Shown here in pieces: positions 1-6,654 of a stretch of 11,026 nt of DNA. Every line of letters starts with the position of its first letter. Positions within the stretch are counted from its first letter, which is position 1. The notes beneath the pieces were generated by a model, which saw nothing but the letters and a program-made list of their open reading frames with translations, ran no database searches and had not been told where the DNA came from. The position numbers and the translations under genes are program-made. Source of the DNA: Brevundimonas sp. UBA2388 (GTDB lineage Bacteria > Pseudomonadota > Alphaproteobacteria > Caulobacterales > Caulobacteraceae); assembly GCA_002343425.1 (NCBI GenBank), contig DDSO01000137.1, positions 22,898 to 33,923 of the forward strand. Direction: 5' to 3'.

Positions 1-32
1 GGTGTGGGTTGCATGACAGCCGTCGCATGCGG

Positions 33-50
33 CGGCCGTTCAAACGGCCG
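33..50. repeat. Perfect inverted repeat (8-base arms, 2-base centre)
   Basis: The arms CGGCCGTT (33-40) and AACGGCCG (43-50) are perfect reverse complements around CA. In RNA this would fold as a GC-rich hairpin with a small loop. It has no following T-run, so a classical intrinsic terminator is unlikely. Its role is unknown. Confidence 0.5.
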
Positions 51-119
51 AGCACGGCGTTCAGGTCAACGCGTTCGGCCCAGACGCGATGTGGTCTTGG
101 TGGTCCCGCAGCTGGAGTA

Positions 120-144
120 AGGATTCGGAGAGCCGAGTCTTATT
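120..144 (+). terminator. Possible weak rho-independent terminator
   Basis: Bases 122-128 (GATTCGG) pair with 133-139 (CCGAGTC) around the tetraloop AGAG, with one G-U pair. The stem can be lengthened by G121-T140 (wobble) and A120-T141, and TTATT overlaps its 3' edge at 140-144. It lies directly after the frame-1 TAA at 118-120. The stem is short and the T-tract is broken, so this is only a candidate for the end of whatever is transcribed into the window from the left. Confidence 0.25.
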
Positions 145-409
145 CGACGGGGTACTTTCTCCCGCAGGGGTAGAGGGACTGCCATAGGCTCCCCGATGGC
201 GAGGGGAAGAGCTTGAGTCCGTTTAGACAATGCTGGGTCAACCTGAACATCGCCTCGATTAAACCGACGCCCCCCGTTGACCGCTCGCCCCCGGTGCTGG
301 ACAAGGCTTCCCGGCGAGGTTGGGCCGGCATGGCCGCCGGCCGGGCTCGCCCCCGTCGTCCGTCCAGTCAGGCCAGGCCATGTCAGTTTTCCGAGGTATT
401 TGTCCGCCG

Positions 410-1105
410 ATGATCCGCGCCCTATCGCTTCTACCGGTCCTCGTGGCCGTCCTGGTGGCTGGCTGTGGCGGCCCCCGCATGGACGTCGGCCAGATGACCG
501 CCGCCCGACCCGTCGATCTGCAATCGGTCCAGGTGGTCGCCGCGACCCCCGCCGAATATCGCATCGGCGTGGGCGACAAGCTGGACGTGCGCGTGTTCCA
601 AGTCGAGGATCTGTCGTTCGAGGAGCTGGTGGTTGATACCTCGGGCAATATCAACATGCCGCTGATCGGGTCGGTGCGCGGCGCGGGGCGAACCGCGGGC
701 GAGATGTCGTCCGACATCGCCGACCGCTTGGCGGCGCAGTATCTGCGTGATCCCCAAGTCACGGTAACCGTAAAAGAGGCCGCCAACCAGAAGATCACCA
801 TCGACGGGGCAGTCACCAAGCCCGGCGTATACGAGATGCGAGGCTCGACCTCGCTACTTCAGGCCGTGGCCATGGCGGAAGGCCCTACGCGCGTCGCCGA
901 CCTGACCAAGGTCGCCGTGTTCCGCACGATCGAGGGCCAGCGTTCGGTGGCCCTGTTCGACTTGACGGCCATCCGGCAAGGCCGGGCACCCGATCCTGAG
1001 GTGCTCGGCGACGATGTCGTCGTGGTCGATACCTCGCGCCTCAACGTGGCCCTGCGCGAGATACTGGGTGCCGTTCCGGCCCTGGCGGTCTTCAGGCCGT
1101 TTTGA
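410..1105 (+). CDS. Polysaccharide export lipoprotein (Wza/GumB/HfsD-like, short OPX type)
   Basis: The predicted product is a 231-residue secreted lipoprotein of the outer-membrane polysaccharide export (OPX) family, which carries finished polymer from the inner-membrane Wzc/Wzy complex to the cell surface. The start at 410 gives a clean lipoprotein signal: positive N-terminus, hydrophobic core, and the lipobox VAGC with the acylated Cys at 19. A GAGG at 393-396 lies somewhat far upstream. ATG at 380 and TTG at 320 are in-frame alternatives. A Poly_export domain spans about residues 46-122 (YRIGVGDKLDVRVFQ near its start). An SLBB domain follows at about 127-207 with the typical GAVTKPGVYEM motif. 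The protein ends in FRPF and lacks the long C-terminal amphipathic helix by which E. coli Wza (about 380 aa) crosses the outer membrane, so it resembles GumB, and another protein may form the pore. It leads the export block; the kinase gene follows on the same strand. Confidence 0.9.
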   Translation: MIRALSLLPVLVAVLVAGCGGPRMDVGQMTAARPVDLQSVQVVAATPAEYRIGVGDKLDVRVFQVEDLSFEELVVDTSGNINMPLIGSVRGAGRTAGEMSSDIADRLAAQYLRDPQVTVTVKEAANQKITIDGAVTKPGVYEMRGSTSLLQAVAMAEGPTRVADLTKVAVFRTIEGQRSVALFDLTAIRQGRAPDPEVLGDDVVVVDTSRLNVALREILGAVPALAVFRPF

Positions 1106-1140
1106 GCCGGCGGTCACCTTGTAGGGCGGGGCGGACCGCA

Positions 1141-1168
1141 GAGCTCGAGACGAACAAGTCTCGGGCTC
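1141..1168 (+). repeat. Strong hairpin in the export lipoprotein-kinase gap
   Basis: The arms at 1141-1151 (GAGCTCGAGAC) and 1158-1168 (GTCTCGGGCTC) form an 11-pair stem with one G-U wobble and the 6-base loop GAACAA. No T-run follows, so it does not look like a simple intrinsic terminator. It lies 36 bases after the lipoprotein stop and could mark mRNA processing, stabilise the upstream message, or form part of an attenuation element. The last of these is inference. Confidence 0.5.
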
Positions 1169-1173
1169 CGTCG

Positions 1174-1203
1174 TAAATTCGGCGCGGGGTCGAGCCGATT
1201 TTA
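1174..1203 (+). repeat. Second hairpin, ending at the first possible kinase ATG
   Basis: The arms at 1174-1183 (TAAATTCGGC) and 1194-1203 (GCCGATTTTA) match as reverse complements with one mismatch around a 10-base centre. The right arm ends on the A of an ATG at 1203. If translation began there, the structure would cover the initiation region, which has no clear Shine-Dalgarno. This is one reason to prefer the start at 1281 for the kinase and to see 1106-1280 as a structured leader or intergenic region. Confidence 0.35.
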
Positions 1204-1280
1204 TGTGCGTGGAGTCGGGCTTTGCGATATCAGCCCGAGATGTTTCAGCGCGGCCGCGGCCGCAAACCGTAGCGGATGGC

Positions 1281-3575
1281 ATGATGCTGGGCGATGACAA
1301 TTTCGCTGATGAACGTGGCCTGCGTCGGGGGCCGGGATTCGGCGGTTCCAGCGCGGAGTCGCACCCCGGTTCGCGCCAGTACACCGTGCAAGCTGATGGC
1401 TGGGCCGGCGGGGGCGAGGACCAGCCGATTCTAGACTTGGCGGTCTATTGGCGGCTGGCGCTCAAGCACCGCATATTGATCCTGGGTTGTTTCTTCGGGG
1501 CCTTGGTCGTTGGGGCGGCGCTGACGCTGCTGATGACGCCGATCTATACGGCAAAGGCCACCCTGCAGATCGACCGGGAGGCGGCCCGGGTGTTCAACTC
1601 GACCGACGTGACCCCCAGCGAGAGCCTGATCCAGGGCGAGGAGTTCTTCCAGACCCAGTACGGCCTACTGCGCAGCCGCTCGCTAGCAGAACGGGTGATC
1701 GAAAGCTTGGGTTTGGCCAATTCCGACGCGGCACTGAAGGCCATCGGGATCGAACCACCCGAAGCCAGGGGCACGGCCGCGGCCCAGGCCGCGCGCCGCC
1801 GCGCCGCCGCGCTGAAGGCCGTGCAGAAAAACCTCAGCGTCTCTCCGGTTCGCGGTTCGAGGCTGGTTGCCGTAGGCTACGACAATCCCGACGCCGGGGT
1901 CGCGGCCCGGATCGCCAACGGCTTCGCCGAGAATTTCATCCAGGCCAATCTGGACCGGAAGTTTGAAAGCTCCTCCTATGCGCGCACCTTCCTGGAGGAG
2001 CGGATCGCCCAGACCAAGGACCGGCTGGAATCGGCCGAGCGGCAGCTGGTGGCCTATGCCGCCAACCAGCAGATCATAAACATCAGCGAGCCCGGGACGG
2101 GGGTCGACAATATCGGCTCAACCCAATCCCTGACCTCCAACAATCTGGTCGCCATGAACGACGCCTTGGCGGAGGCGCGAGCGGCGCGGGTAGCGGCGGA
2201 AGAACGGTGGCGCTCGGCGCGCACCTCCCCCCTGATGACGCTATCCGAGGTGCTACAGAACCCCACGATCCAGCGGTTGTCGGAACAGCGAGCCGTGCTG
2301 GACGCCACTTACCAGCAAAAACTCAGCGTCTATCAGCCGGACTATCCCGAGATGGTGCAACTGAAGGCTCAGATCGAGGAGACCGAAGGACAGATCGAGA
2401 CCCTCGCGAACGACATACGGAGTTCAATCCAGAGCCAGTATGAGATCGCGGCCAGCCAGGAGCGGTCACTTCAGGCCCAAGTCACCGGTTTGACCGGGGA
2501 TGTCCTCAGTCTTCGCGACCGCTCGATCCAGTACAATATCCTGCAGCGCGAACTCGACACCACCCGCACCCTCTACGAGGGGCTGCTGCAGCGATATAAG
2601 GAGGTCGGCGTCACGGGCGGCGTAACCGCCAACAATATCTCCATCGTGGATCTCGCCACGCCTCCGCTGGAACCGTCCAAACCAAGCATGTTGCTGAACA
2701 TGGCGCTCGCCGCCCTGCTGGGCCTTGGTCTCGGCGTCCTGGCGGCCTTGGTTCTCGAGGCCCTCGACGAGACCCTCGCGACACCCGATGATGTCGAGAA
2801 GAAGCTGGGCATCTCACTGCTCGGGGTTGTTCCCCTCCTCGAAAAGGGGGAGACCCCCACCGATGCGCTCGGCGACATTCGATCCGGGTTCTCGGAGGCC
2901 TACTATTCGCTTCGGACGGCGCTTCAGTTCTCGACCCCCGACGGTGCCCCCAGCAGCCTACTGGTCACCAGCGCCCGTCCGGCCGAAGGCAAATCGACCA
3001 CGGCCTATGCCGTTGCGCTCAACCTGGCACGCGTCGGCAAGCGGGTTCTTCTGGTCGATGGCGACCTGCGCAATCCATCCATGCACCGCGTGGTGGGCGT
3101 GGAGAACGAGCGCGGTATGAGCAATCTGCTGTCCGGTTCTGCAGATCTGGCCGGGGTGGTGCAGCCCACGCGACAGGAGAATCTGTTCTTTATCCCCTGC
3201 GGCCCCCTGCCGCCCAACCCCGCGGAACTCTGGGGTGGAGACCGCCTGCGTCAGTTCCTGGCCGAGACGCGCAACAATTTCGACCACGTCATCATCGATG
3301 GGCCGCCGGTGCTGGGCTTCGCGGACTCCCCGATGCTCGCGGCCGCCGTCAGCGGGGTCCTCTTCGCGCTGGAGTCCCGCGGCACACGTCGGGGTCAGGC
3401 GCGCGGGGCACTTAAGCGTCTCCAAGTCGGGCGTGCACACCTGCTCGGCGCAGTCCTGACGAAATTCAGTACCAAGTCGGCCGCCTACGGCTATGGCGGC
3501 TATGATTACGCCTATGACTACCACTACGGAGCCGAGCCTGAGGCGAAGGGCGGCAAGAAGGGCAAGCGGCGTTGA
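1281..3575 (+). CDS. Polysaccharide co-polymerase fused to BY-kinase (Wzc/HfsA-HfsB-like tyrosine autokinase)
   Basis: This is an inner-membrane chain-length regulator and bacterial tyrosine kinase of 764 residues from 1281. An ATG at 1203 would add 26, but those codons have weaker G/C bias and no ribosome binding site. A Wzz domain begins near residue 52. TM1 is about 65-85, coiled-coil-rich periplasmic segments follow, and a GNVR-type region leads to the proline-rich PPLEPSKPS before TM2 (470-492). The cytoplasmic kinase (about 530-725) has Walker A (AEGKSTT, Lys571), Walker A' (LLVDGDLRNP, Asp593/595) and Walker B (VIIDGPP, Asp673). The C-terminus has seven tyrosines at 736-749 (YGYGGYDYAYDYHY) and a Lys/Arg tail, matching the autophosphorylated clusters of BY-kinases. 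In Caulobacter holdfast synthesis the two halves are separate proteins (HfsA and HfsB); here they are one chain, as in E. coli Wzc. It should work with the export lipoprotein upstream. Its stop overlaps the next start. Confidence 0.93.
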   Translation: MMLGDDNFADERGLRRGPGFGGSSAESHPGSRQYTVQADGWAGGGEDQPILDLAVYWRLALKHRILILGCFFGALVVGAALTLLMTPIYTAKATLQIDREAARVFNSTDVTPSESLIQGEEFFQTQYGLLRSRSLAERVIESLGLANSDAALKAIGIEPPEARGTAAAQAARRRAAALKAVQKNLSVSPVRGSRLVAVGYDNPDAGVAARIANGFAENFIQANLDRKFESSSYARTFLEERIAQTKDRLESAERQLVAYAANQQIINISEPGTGVDNIGSTQSLTSNNLVAMNDALAEARAARVAAEERWRSARTSPLMTLSEVLQNPTIQRLSEQRAVLDATYQQKLSVYQPDYPEMVQLKAQIEETEGQIETLANDIRSSIQSQYEIAASQERSLQAQVTGLTGDVLSLRDRSIQYNILQRELDTTRTLYEGLLQRYKEVGVTGGVTANNISIVDLATPPLEPSKPSMLLNMALAALLGLGLGVLAALVLEALDETLATPDDVEKKLGISLLGVVPLLEKGETPTDALGDIRSGFSEAYYSLRTALQFSTPDGAPSSLLVTSARPAEGKSTTAYAVALNLARVGKRVLLVDGDLRNPSMHRVVGVENERGMSNLLSGSADLAGVVQPTRQENLFFIPCGPLPPNPAELWGGDRLRQFLAETRNNFDHVIIDGPPVLGFADSPMLAAAVSGVLFALESRGTRRGQARGALKRLQVGRAHLLGAVLTKFSTKSAAYGYGGYDYAYDYHYGAEPEAKGGKKGKRR

Positions 3576-4816
3576 GGGACCGGGCGGACGGGTCCGCCGC
3601 TCCGCGCCGGCTTCAGGGTGCCGGGGAGATCGCCTCCTATGGCTTGGTGGCCGCCGCCGTTTTCCTGGGCTGGCAGATCGCGATCCAGCCATTGCTCCAA
3701 AGGGCGCCGGTCGAGATTGCGATCCGCCTCGCCCCGGGATCGCCGCTGGTCTTGCGCCGGGCGGCGGAGTCCGAGTTGGCTGCCGGGCGTGTCGACAACG
3801 CCGCGGCGCTCAGCCGCGACGCGCTTGCCCGGTCGCCCTTCGACGTCCGGGCGCTTCGCGTGCTCGGCCTGACGGAAGCCCGGGCAAGACGCGAAGATGC
3901 GGCAGACGATATCCTGACGTTGGCCGGCAACTGGAGCCTGCGTGACGACCCCGCCCATGCCTGGTTGGTCGAGCGCCGACTTCGGCGCGGCGACTACGCT
4001 TCCTCCTTCGCCCATGCCGATACGCTGGTTCGGCGTCGGGAGGACATCCAGCCCCAGGTCTTCCGGCTGTTTACCGCCGCAGGTGCCGCGGATCCGCAGC
4101 GAGCCCTGCCGGTTGTCGCCAAATTGCTCGCCGCGCGTCCCCCGTGGCGCGTGGCATATCTCGCCAGCCTGAACCAGACTCCGCAGGGTCTGCAGGTGGG
4201 GGCGAGCCTTGCGGTTTTGCTAGAGGCCGGCCGGGCACCATTCACCAACGAAGAATTGCAGCCGCTATACAATGCACTGATAAATGCAGGCGGGCTTGAG
4301 GCCCTACAGACCATCCGCCGGCGCCTAAGTCGCCCACCGATGGCTACAGCGGTGACCAACGGCGGTTTTGACGAAACTGCCCACCCTGCTCCCTTCCAGT
4401 GGCGGCTCTTCGAGAAGGCCGGGATTGTAGCGGAAATCGTCGCCGACGACCTTGCCCCGTCGAACCGCGCCTTGCGCGTCGACTACGACGGCTACGCCAC
4501 GGGAACGGTTGCGGAGCAACTGACGTACCTGGCTCCGGGTGCCTATCGTTTCAGCGCGGTTGTCAGGAGCGAGACTGGCGACCCCGCCGCCCGGCTAGCC
4601 TGGACTCTATCGTGCGCAACCGGCGGAGGTGCGAAAATTCTTCTCCCTGCTGGAGCTCCCGACACCGCCCCGAATAACTGGAGGAACCTGTCGGCGCGGT
4701 TCGAAGTCCCGGCTGGGTGTCCGGCTCAGTTGCTGAGGTTGGAGACTCGCGGGGGCGATCGTCGGACTCCGACCTCGGTCTGGTTCGACCGGATGGCCAT
4801 TTCCCCTGCCGGTTGA
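3572..4816 (+). CDS. Membrane-anchored helical-repeat (TPR-like) protein with C-terminal beta-sandwich domain
   Basis: I recognise no named family member for this 414-residue protein. The TTG start at 3572 shares TTGA with the kinase stop. It is the only possible start after the in-frame TGA at 3539-3541, and GAAGGG at 3557-3562 gives a well-spaced ribosome binding site, so translation is probably coupled to the kinase. One TM helix lies at about 20-38 behind a basic N-terminus, which predicts a periplasmic body. Residues about 50-250 are Ala/Leu/Arg-rich helical pairs of TPR character. From NGGFDE (263) to about 411 the sequence looks like a beta-sandwich resembling carbohydrate-binding jelly rolls (PFQWRLF, YRFSAVVRSE, a NNWRNL turn, VWFDRMAIS at the end). 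Its only two cysteines, in LSC and AGC, could form a disulfide. The position between kinase and polymerase, plus a possible sugar-binding domain, suggests a periplasmic scaffold that holds polymer or bridges machine parts. That role is inference. Confidence 0.8.
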   Translation: MRDRADGSAAPRRLQGAGEIASYGLVAAAVFLGWQIAIQPLLQRAPVEIAIRLAPGSPLVLRRAAESELAAGRVDNAAALSRDALARSPFDVRALRVLGLTEARARREDAADDILTLAGNWSLRDDPAHAWLVERRLRRGDYASSFAHADTLVRRREDIQPQVFRLFTAAGAADPQRALPVVAKLLAARPPWRVAYLASLNQTPQGLQVGASLAVLLEAGRAPFTNEELQPLYNALINAGGLEALQTIRRRLSRPPMATAVTNGGFDETAHPAPFQWRLFEKAGIVAEIVADDLAPSNRALRVDYDGYATGTVAEQLTYLAPGAYRFSAVVRSETGDPAARLAWTLSCATGGGAKILLPAGAPDTAPNNWRNLSARFEVPAGCPAQLLRLETRGGDRRTPTSVWFDRMAISPAG

Positions 4817-4836
4817 GTTCACAGGCACCCAAGGGC

Positions 4837-4852
4837 CAAGCTTCTGAGCTTG
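4837..4852 (+). repeat. Small hairpin downstream of the helical-repeat gene
   Basis: CAAGCT (4837-4842) and AGCTTG (4847-4852) pair perfectly around TCTG. The next T-rich stretch (TTGCTTTT, from 4861) is 8 bases further on, so termination is possible but not convincing. It lies between the stop at 4816 and the candidate promoter at 4861-4889. Confidence 0.3.
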
Positions 4853-4860
4853 AAACCGTA

Positions 4861-4889
4861 TTGCTTTTGAAACCTTCGCCCCCTATACA
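4861..4889 (+). promoter_or_regulatory. Candidate promoter for the 74-residue protein gene and polymerase gene
   Basis: TTGCTT (4861-4866) and TATACA (4884-4889) are separated by 17 bases. Read against the Caulobacter housekeeping pattern (TTGACGS, 10-14 bases, GCTANAWC), TTGCTTT and CCTATACA also fall in range at 14 bases. The expected transcript start near 4896 would give a leader of about 50 bases. The 131-base gap before the next gene and its strong ribosome binding site make an independent promoter plausible. Confidence 0.35.
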
Positions 4890-4947
4890 CGTTCTCGATA
4901 GCTCGCGGGTCCGCCCGTCGTACCAATAGAATCCAGGGGATCAACGC

Positions 4948-5172
4948 ATGCGTAAGACCATTGCTGCCGTGACGGCGGGCTTGCTGCTCGTAGCCGGCCA
5001 AGCCGCCGCCGCTAACAATTCAGCCGTCGTCCGCGTGGGCGACCGTGTCGGCGCCAGCTCCGACGCGGGCTCCGAGTTCGCCGGCGTGCCGGTCTTCGTG
5101 CTCCTAATCGGTGCCGCCGTTCTGATCACGACGGTCGTCGTGGCGACCGACGACAGCTCGGAAAGCGACTAA
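4948..5172 (+). CDS. Small secreted/membrane protein of unknown function
   Basis: This 74-residue protein starts at 4948 behind AGGGGA (4935-4940, 7 bases upstream). It has a typical signal peptide (MRKTIAAVTAGLLLVAG, probable cleavage after QAAA or AAA near residues 21-22). A short polar stretch with AVVRVGDRVGA follows, then one hydrophobic helix at about 47-66 (GVPVFVLLIGAAVLITTVVV), then an acidic tail ATDDSSESD. The mature form would be about 50 residues with a short periplasmic part, one TM helix and an acidic end. Small signal-peptide/TM/acidic-tail proteins of this kind occur next to EPS genes in other alphaproteobacteria, as far as I recall, but I know of no assigned function. It sits 45 bases before the polymerase gene on the same strand. 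It could be a small subunit or regulator of the polymerase or kinase, which is inference from position. Confidence 0.75.
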   Translation: MRKTIAAVTAGLLLVAGQAAAANNSAVVRVGDRVGASSDAGSEFAGVPVFVLLIGAAVLITTVVVATDDSSESD

Positions 5173-5174
5173 AC

Positions 5175-5186
5175 TGACCGCGGTCA
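5175..5186. repeat. Perfect 12-base palindrome before the polymerase gene
   Basis: TGACCGCGGTCA is its own reverse complement and lies in the 45-base gap between the 74-residue protein gene and the polymerase start at 5218. It has no central spacer, so it is a weak RNA hairpin and a better fit for a symmetric DNA-binding site. No known operator was recognised, and it may be chance in GC-rich DNA. Confidence 0.3.
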
Positions 5187-5217
5187 CGTCGTCTTTGTCA
5201 AACATCTGACCTAGCGC

Positions 5218-6561
5218 GTGCCGAGAGTTACTTGGAAAGGCCAGTGGGACGGCGTTGCAATTGCGGCGCTTGTTCTGTTGGCCTTTTCTTTTGCCTTTGG
5301 CGGTGCCAGCCAAGGGCATGCCCTGCGTCTTGCACTTGTTGAGCTGGTGTCCTTGCCGCTTTTGGTGCTCGCATCCCGCCAGCTGATTCTGACCGGTCTA
5401 TGGCGCGAACACAGGTTTTCGCTTGGCTTGGTGGCGACCATCGTCGCCATTCCACTGATCCAGTCAATTCCGCTTCCTCCGGCCGTGTGGACCATTCTCC
5501 CCGGTCGCGACCAGATGGTGCTAGCCTTGGAACTCGCCGGTCTGGAGCCCGACTGGGCACCGCTCAGCGTGGCCCCTGATCAGACTTGGAGGTCAGCGTT
5601 AGCGCTGGCGCCGCCGACCGCCCTGTTCCTCGCCATGCTGTCGCTGTCCCATGTCCAGAGGGAGCGGTTGGTCCAGTGCTGCATCGCCGCAGCCATTGCG
5701 GGCATTATTCTCGGAGTTGCCCAACTGGCCAGCGGGGGGGACAGCCTCTATCTCTGGAACTGGACGCGAGCAGGCTCGGTCACCGGCTTCTTCGCCAACC
5801 GTAACCATCTGGCGTCTTTCCTGCTCATCGCCCTGCCCTTCGCCGTCATAGTCGGCGCGGCGACGCTCAGACGGCGAGACCAACGGACCTCTGCCCTGTG
5901 GTTCGGGGCCCTGTTCGCCGGGCTGGTCGTCGTGACTCTCGCGGCGATCCGATCGCGGGCCGGAATTACCCTGTTCGCGCCGGTGATGGTGGTCAGCTTG
6001 CTGGCTGGCTGGGTCGCCGCCGGACGCGGCCGGCCGGGTCCGGGGCTGCTAGTGATGGTCGGTTCGATCGGGGCGGCGCTGACAGCCGTCACGGTGATGG
6101 CACTCCCGCCCATCTTGGCGCGGTTTGATCAGGACAAGCCTGAGGCACGTTTCGAGCGCTGGCCCTTGATCGCTGAAGCCGCCCAGAACTATCTTCCGCT
6201 CGGTTCCGGTGTAGGCAGCTTCGACGCGGTCTATCGATCGGTCGAGCCGCTGGAAGAGCTGGACAGCACCTTCTTCAACCAGGCCCACAACGACTATCTC
6301 GAGACATGGCTCGAGGCTGGCTGGCTCGGCATCGGCGTGATCCTGGCGTTCCTTGTCTGGTACTTTCGACGGTGCTGGACCGCCTGGAAGGCGCCGCCGT
6401 CCCGGGAAGGCGACCTGCAACGCGCCGCCAGCATCGGCATCGGGGTTCTGATTTTGCACTCCGCCGGCGACTATCCTCTTCGGACCGTCACCTTGGCTGT
6501 CGTCTTCGCCCTGTGCTGTGGTCTGCTCGAACTGACCCAGCGGTCCGCGCAGCGTACGTGA
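5218..6561 (+). CDS. O-antigen ligase/polymerase family membrane protein (Wzy_C type)
   Basis: This is a 447-residue polytopic inner-membrane protein of the Wzy polymerase/WaaL ligase superfamily, which joins lipid-linked polysaccharide repeats or moves them to an acceptor in the periplasm. About 10-11 hydrophobic segments are visible. Family motifs are clear: GFFANRNHLASF at 190-201 opening a TM helix, IRSRAG in a later segment, and in the large loop FNQAHNDYLETWLEAGW (His357, Asp359) before the final helices. Within an EPS cluster holding a Wzz/BY-kinase, polymerase is more likely than ligase, but sequence alone does not separate the two. The GTG at 5218 follows an in-frame TAG at 5212-5214 and is the only usable start before TM1. 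No Shine-Dalgarno precedes it, so initiation may be weak or depend on the upstream small gene. It closes the plus-strand block and faces the phosphatase gene. Confidence 0.9.
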   Translation: MPRVTWKGQWDGVAIAALVLLAFSFAFGGASQGHALRLALVELVSLPLLVLASRQLILTGLWREHRFSLGLVATIVAIPLIQSIPLPPAVWTILPGRDQMVLALELAGLEPDWAPLSVAPDQTWRSALALAPPTALFLAMLSLSHVQRERLVQCCIAAAIAGIILGVAQLASGGDSLYLWNWTRAGSVTGFFANRNHLASFLLIALPFAVIVGAATLRRRDQRTSALWFGALFAGLVVVTLAAIRSRAGITLFAPVMVVSLLAGWVAAGRGRPGPGLLVMVGSIGAALTAVTVMALPPILARFDQDKPEARFERWPLIAEAAQNYLPLGSGVGSFDAVYRSVEPLEELDSTFFNQAHNDYLETWLEAGWLGIGVILAFLVWYFRRCWTAWKAPPSREGDLQRAASIGIGVLILHSAGDYPLRTVTLAVVFALCCGLLELTQRSAQRT

Positions 6562-6571
6562 ATCTCCGCTT

Positions 6572-6588
6572 CCGCAGGCTTCCTGCGG
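6572..6588. terminator. Hairpin between convergent genes, possible terminator
   Basis: CCGCAGG (6572-6578) and CCTGCGG (6582-6588) form a perfect 7-pair stem around CTT, 10 bases after the polymerase stop. It lies between the ends of two convergent genes, where a two-way terminator would be expected. There is no T-run on either strand, so if it terminates transcription it probably works weakly or with Rho. Confidence 0.35.
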
Positions 6589-6654
6589 CTGGCATCGCGC
6601 GACCCGATCGCCGCTAGCGCTCTCATCCGGCATAGCACCTCAAGGGCGACGGAA

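Larger units (their letters stand above)
1..409. other. Leading region without a supportable gene
   Basis: I see no gene here that I can defend. Three short open stretches cross the first 172 bases. Frame 1 ends at a TAA at 118-120 but is arginine-rich and lacks the local third-position G/C bias. Frame 2 (17-172) has good codon bias and protein-like text but follows an in-frame TGA at 14-16 and has no start near it. Bases 173-409 are open in several frames without a ribosome binding site or recognisable product. The region presumably holds the promoter of the export operon starting at 410, but no convincing -35/-10 pair was found. Two inverted repeats (33-50 and 120-141) are listed separately. 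Confidence 0.5.

Noticed and set aside
140..413. Short ORFs on both strands between 140 and 413
   Set aside because: They overlap one another, lack ribosome binding sites, and resemble no protein family I know. An insertion-sequence remnant was considered but no terminal repeats or transposase motif were found.
2958..3692. A 244-codon minus-strand ORF opposite the kinase domain
   Set aside because: The plus strand holds Walker A, A' and B motifs and the tyrosine tail, so the minus-strand frame is a shadow.
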